16,514 nt of DNA from Flavobacteriales bacterium (GTDB lineage: Bacteria; Bacteroidota; Bacteroidia; Flavobacteriales; UA16), in the NCBI GenBank assembly GCA_028141885.1, contig JAOIQU010000030.1, positions 1 through 16,514 on the forward strand. The letters are read 5' to 3'. Of the stretch, positions 15,824-16,514 are shown piece after piece. How positions within the stretch are numbered: position 1 is the stretch's first letter; the number at the start of each line of letters is the position of its first letter. The notes under the pieces are model-generated. The model had not been told where the DNA came from and made no database searches. It worked only from the letters and a program-made list of their open reading frames with translations. A program made the translations under genes and the position numbers.

Positions 15824-15855
15824 AAAAAAAAAGCCCGGACCAACGGTCCAGGCTT
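15824..15855 (-). terminator. Rho-independent terminator of the RRM gene
   Basis: The arms 15831-15841 and 15845-15855 pair over 11 positions with a single C/A mismatch around a 3-base loop. Read on the minus strand, the GC-rich hairpin is followed by a run of nine Ts. It ends the minus-strand RRM gene, 25 bp after its stop codon. It sits just after the plus-strand operon end (15819) and may block readthrough there too, but there is no T tract in that direction. Confidence 0.88.
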
Positions 15856-15880
15856 GAAGCTGAAATTCTGATGAGCGCAA

Positions 15881-16132
15881 TCAGCGGCGTTCTCTGGGTT
15901 GGCTTTCGTTGCAACGAATGGGTCGACCCATGAGGTCTTTTCCTTCCATGCCGTCGAGGGCAGCCTGAGCTTCCTCTTGATTGGGCATTTCTACAAAGCC
16001 AAAACCGCGAGAGCGTCCTGTTTCGCGGTCATGGATGACTCGTGCACTGTCAACGGCGCCAAAGGCCTCAAATGCTTCACGCAAGGCCATGTCATCCACG
16101 CCCCATGCAAGGTTTCCTACAAAAATATTCAC
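15881..16132 (-). CDS. Small RRM-domain RNA-binding protein
   Basis: This 83-residue protein is a single RNA recognition motif: RNP2 is IFVGNLAWG at the very N-terminus and RNP1 is RSRGFGFVEM at about residues 40-49. The closing strand is GRPIRCNESQPRERR. Bacterial proteins of this size and form bind single-stranded RNA and are often induced by cold or found as abundant cytoplasmic RNA-binding proteins. The start is GTG (16130-16132), which places the normal MNIFVGNL opening at residue 1. No ATG lies nearby in frame. The C-terminus ends in a short basic tail without the longer glycine-rich extension seen in some relatives. A terminator follows. A possible -7 element (TACCTTCG, 16157-16164 on the minus strand) lies 24 bp upstream, so it probably has its own promoter. 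Confidence 0.93.
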   Translation of the reverse strand: MNIFVGNLAWGVDDMALREAFEAFGAVDSARVIHDRETGRSRGFGFVEMPNQEEAQAALDGMEGKDLMGRPIRCNESQPRERR

Positions 16133-16224
16133 GTCACTGAGTTAAATAATGAGCCACGAAGGTAGGCCCTTCAAGGTCAAGTCGGACAAGCCGGGGAGAC
16201 ATTTCCTCGTCGCAATGTGTGAAC

Positions 16225-16514
16225 TCAATGGTCGTTCTCTGCGCTTTCCTTTTTCTCGTCCGGAGCGAAGTAGGGCACGGTTTCCTCGAGTGCTTCGATT
16301 TGCGATAAGATTTCGGCGAGCTGAACAGCCCCCACCTGTTTGGCGAGGATGTTCTTGTCCTTGTCCAAGAGGAACATTTTTGGCGTGGCATACACGTCAA
16401 AAGTGGTCCTGAAATTCAGGCTCTCGATGTTGGTGATGCCCCCATAGATCAGTGCTGTGGCGCTGTCTTGCGCGTTGATTAAAGGGTTGTCGCTCACGTG
16501 CACCCAATCGGTCA
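16225..16514 (-). CDS. Thioredoxin-like protein, C-terminal part (5' end outside window)
   Basis: The reading frame is open to the right edge, so only the last 95 or so residues are visible. They read WVHVSDNP at the edge, then NFRTTFDVYATPKMFLLDKDKNIL with the cis-Pro motif (ATP) of the thioredoxin fold, and AKQVGAVQLAEILSQI as the last helix. This fits the C-terminal domain of TlpA/AhpC-TSA-like periplasmic thiol-disulfide proteins common in Bacteroidota. These often carry a long N-terminal DUF before the redox domain. The CxxC active site would lie outside the window, so redox activity cannot be judged. A short acidic tail (DEKKESAENDH) ends the protein. It is 92 bp upstream of the RRM gene on the same strand, without an obvious terminator between them. 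Confidence 0.82.
   Translation of the reverse strand, partial: TDWVHVSDNPLINAQDSATALIYGGITNIESLNFRTTFDVYATPKMFLLDKDKNILAKQVGAVQLAEILSQIEALEETVPYFAPDEKKESAENDH

Noticed and set aside
16134..16400. Open frame of 88 codons on the minus strand overlapping the thioredoxin-like gene.
   Set aside because: It overlaps a frame with clear thioredoxin-fold motifs and has an Arg/Lys/Ser-rich composition typical of an out-of-frame reading.

Overview
The window looks like chromosomal DNA of a marine-type Bacteroidota, most likely a Flavobacteriales relative with a roughly balanced base composition. The basis is protein architecture: three large secreted proteins end in type IX secretion system (T9SS) type A sorting domains. 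Cys-rich 'GCTDxxACNY...DGSC' motifs, SprB-like repeats, a FISUMP domain and single dockerin-like 'DLLxxLxxxG' motifs recur across the genes. The two best promoters have the Bacteroidota form (TTG, 20 bp, TAnnTTc). No lineage marker gene is present, so this placement is inference.

Left part (1-3600, mostly minus strand). From right to left there is a short YadA-head-like secreted protein (2931-3590), then a plus-strand tRNA(CAT)-like gene with its own terminator (2784-2890). Next come a complete tyrosine recombinase (1658-2731), a FISUMP-domain secreted protein (167-1609), and the first 56 codons of a second YadA-head-like paralogue (1-170). The last two overlap by 4 bp (ATGA). The FISUMP gene and the YadA-head gene have closely matching upstream regions: a 19-bp block, a promoter with the same 20-bp spacer, and the same AAGACCAA leader. 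In one copy this block is the 3' end of the integrase gene. The other copy can be read as a relic of an integrase 3' end.

Right part (3747-15819, plus strand). Four large secreted-protein genes lie head to tail with gaps of 13, 51 and about 100 bp, probably as one operon. The 1471- and 1370-residue proteins are tandem paralogues (CUB-like, PKD, proprotein-convertase P-domain, PKD, CUB-like, SprB-like). The larger one has an extra CUB-like domain inserted inside its SprB-like unit. All three T9SS cargo proteins share the same C-terminal half, including an approximately 85-residue module I cannot name. The fourth gene encodes a smaller HYR-like protein that lacks a T9SS signal and ends in a dockerin-like motif.

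Right edge (15824-16514, minus strand). This holds ordinary housekeeping-type genes: a small RRM RNA-binding protein with a clear terminator, and the C-terminal end of a thioredoxin-like protein cut by the window edge.

Overall the window is an accessory surface-protein region. It probably supplies cell-surface or released adhesins, or matrix proteins, built from a shared set of modules, next to a recombinase and an abnormal tRNA gene. No CRISPR array, rRNA gene or recognised insertion sequence was seen.
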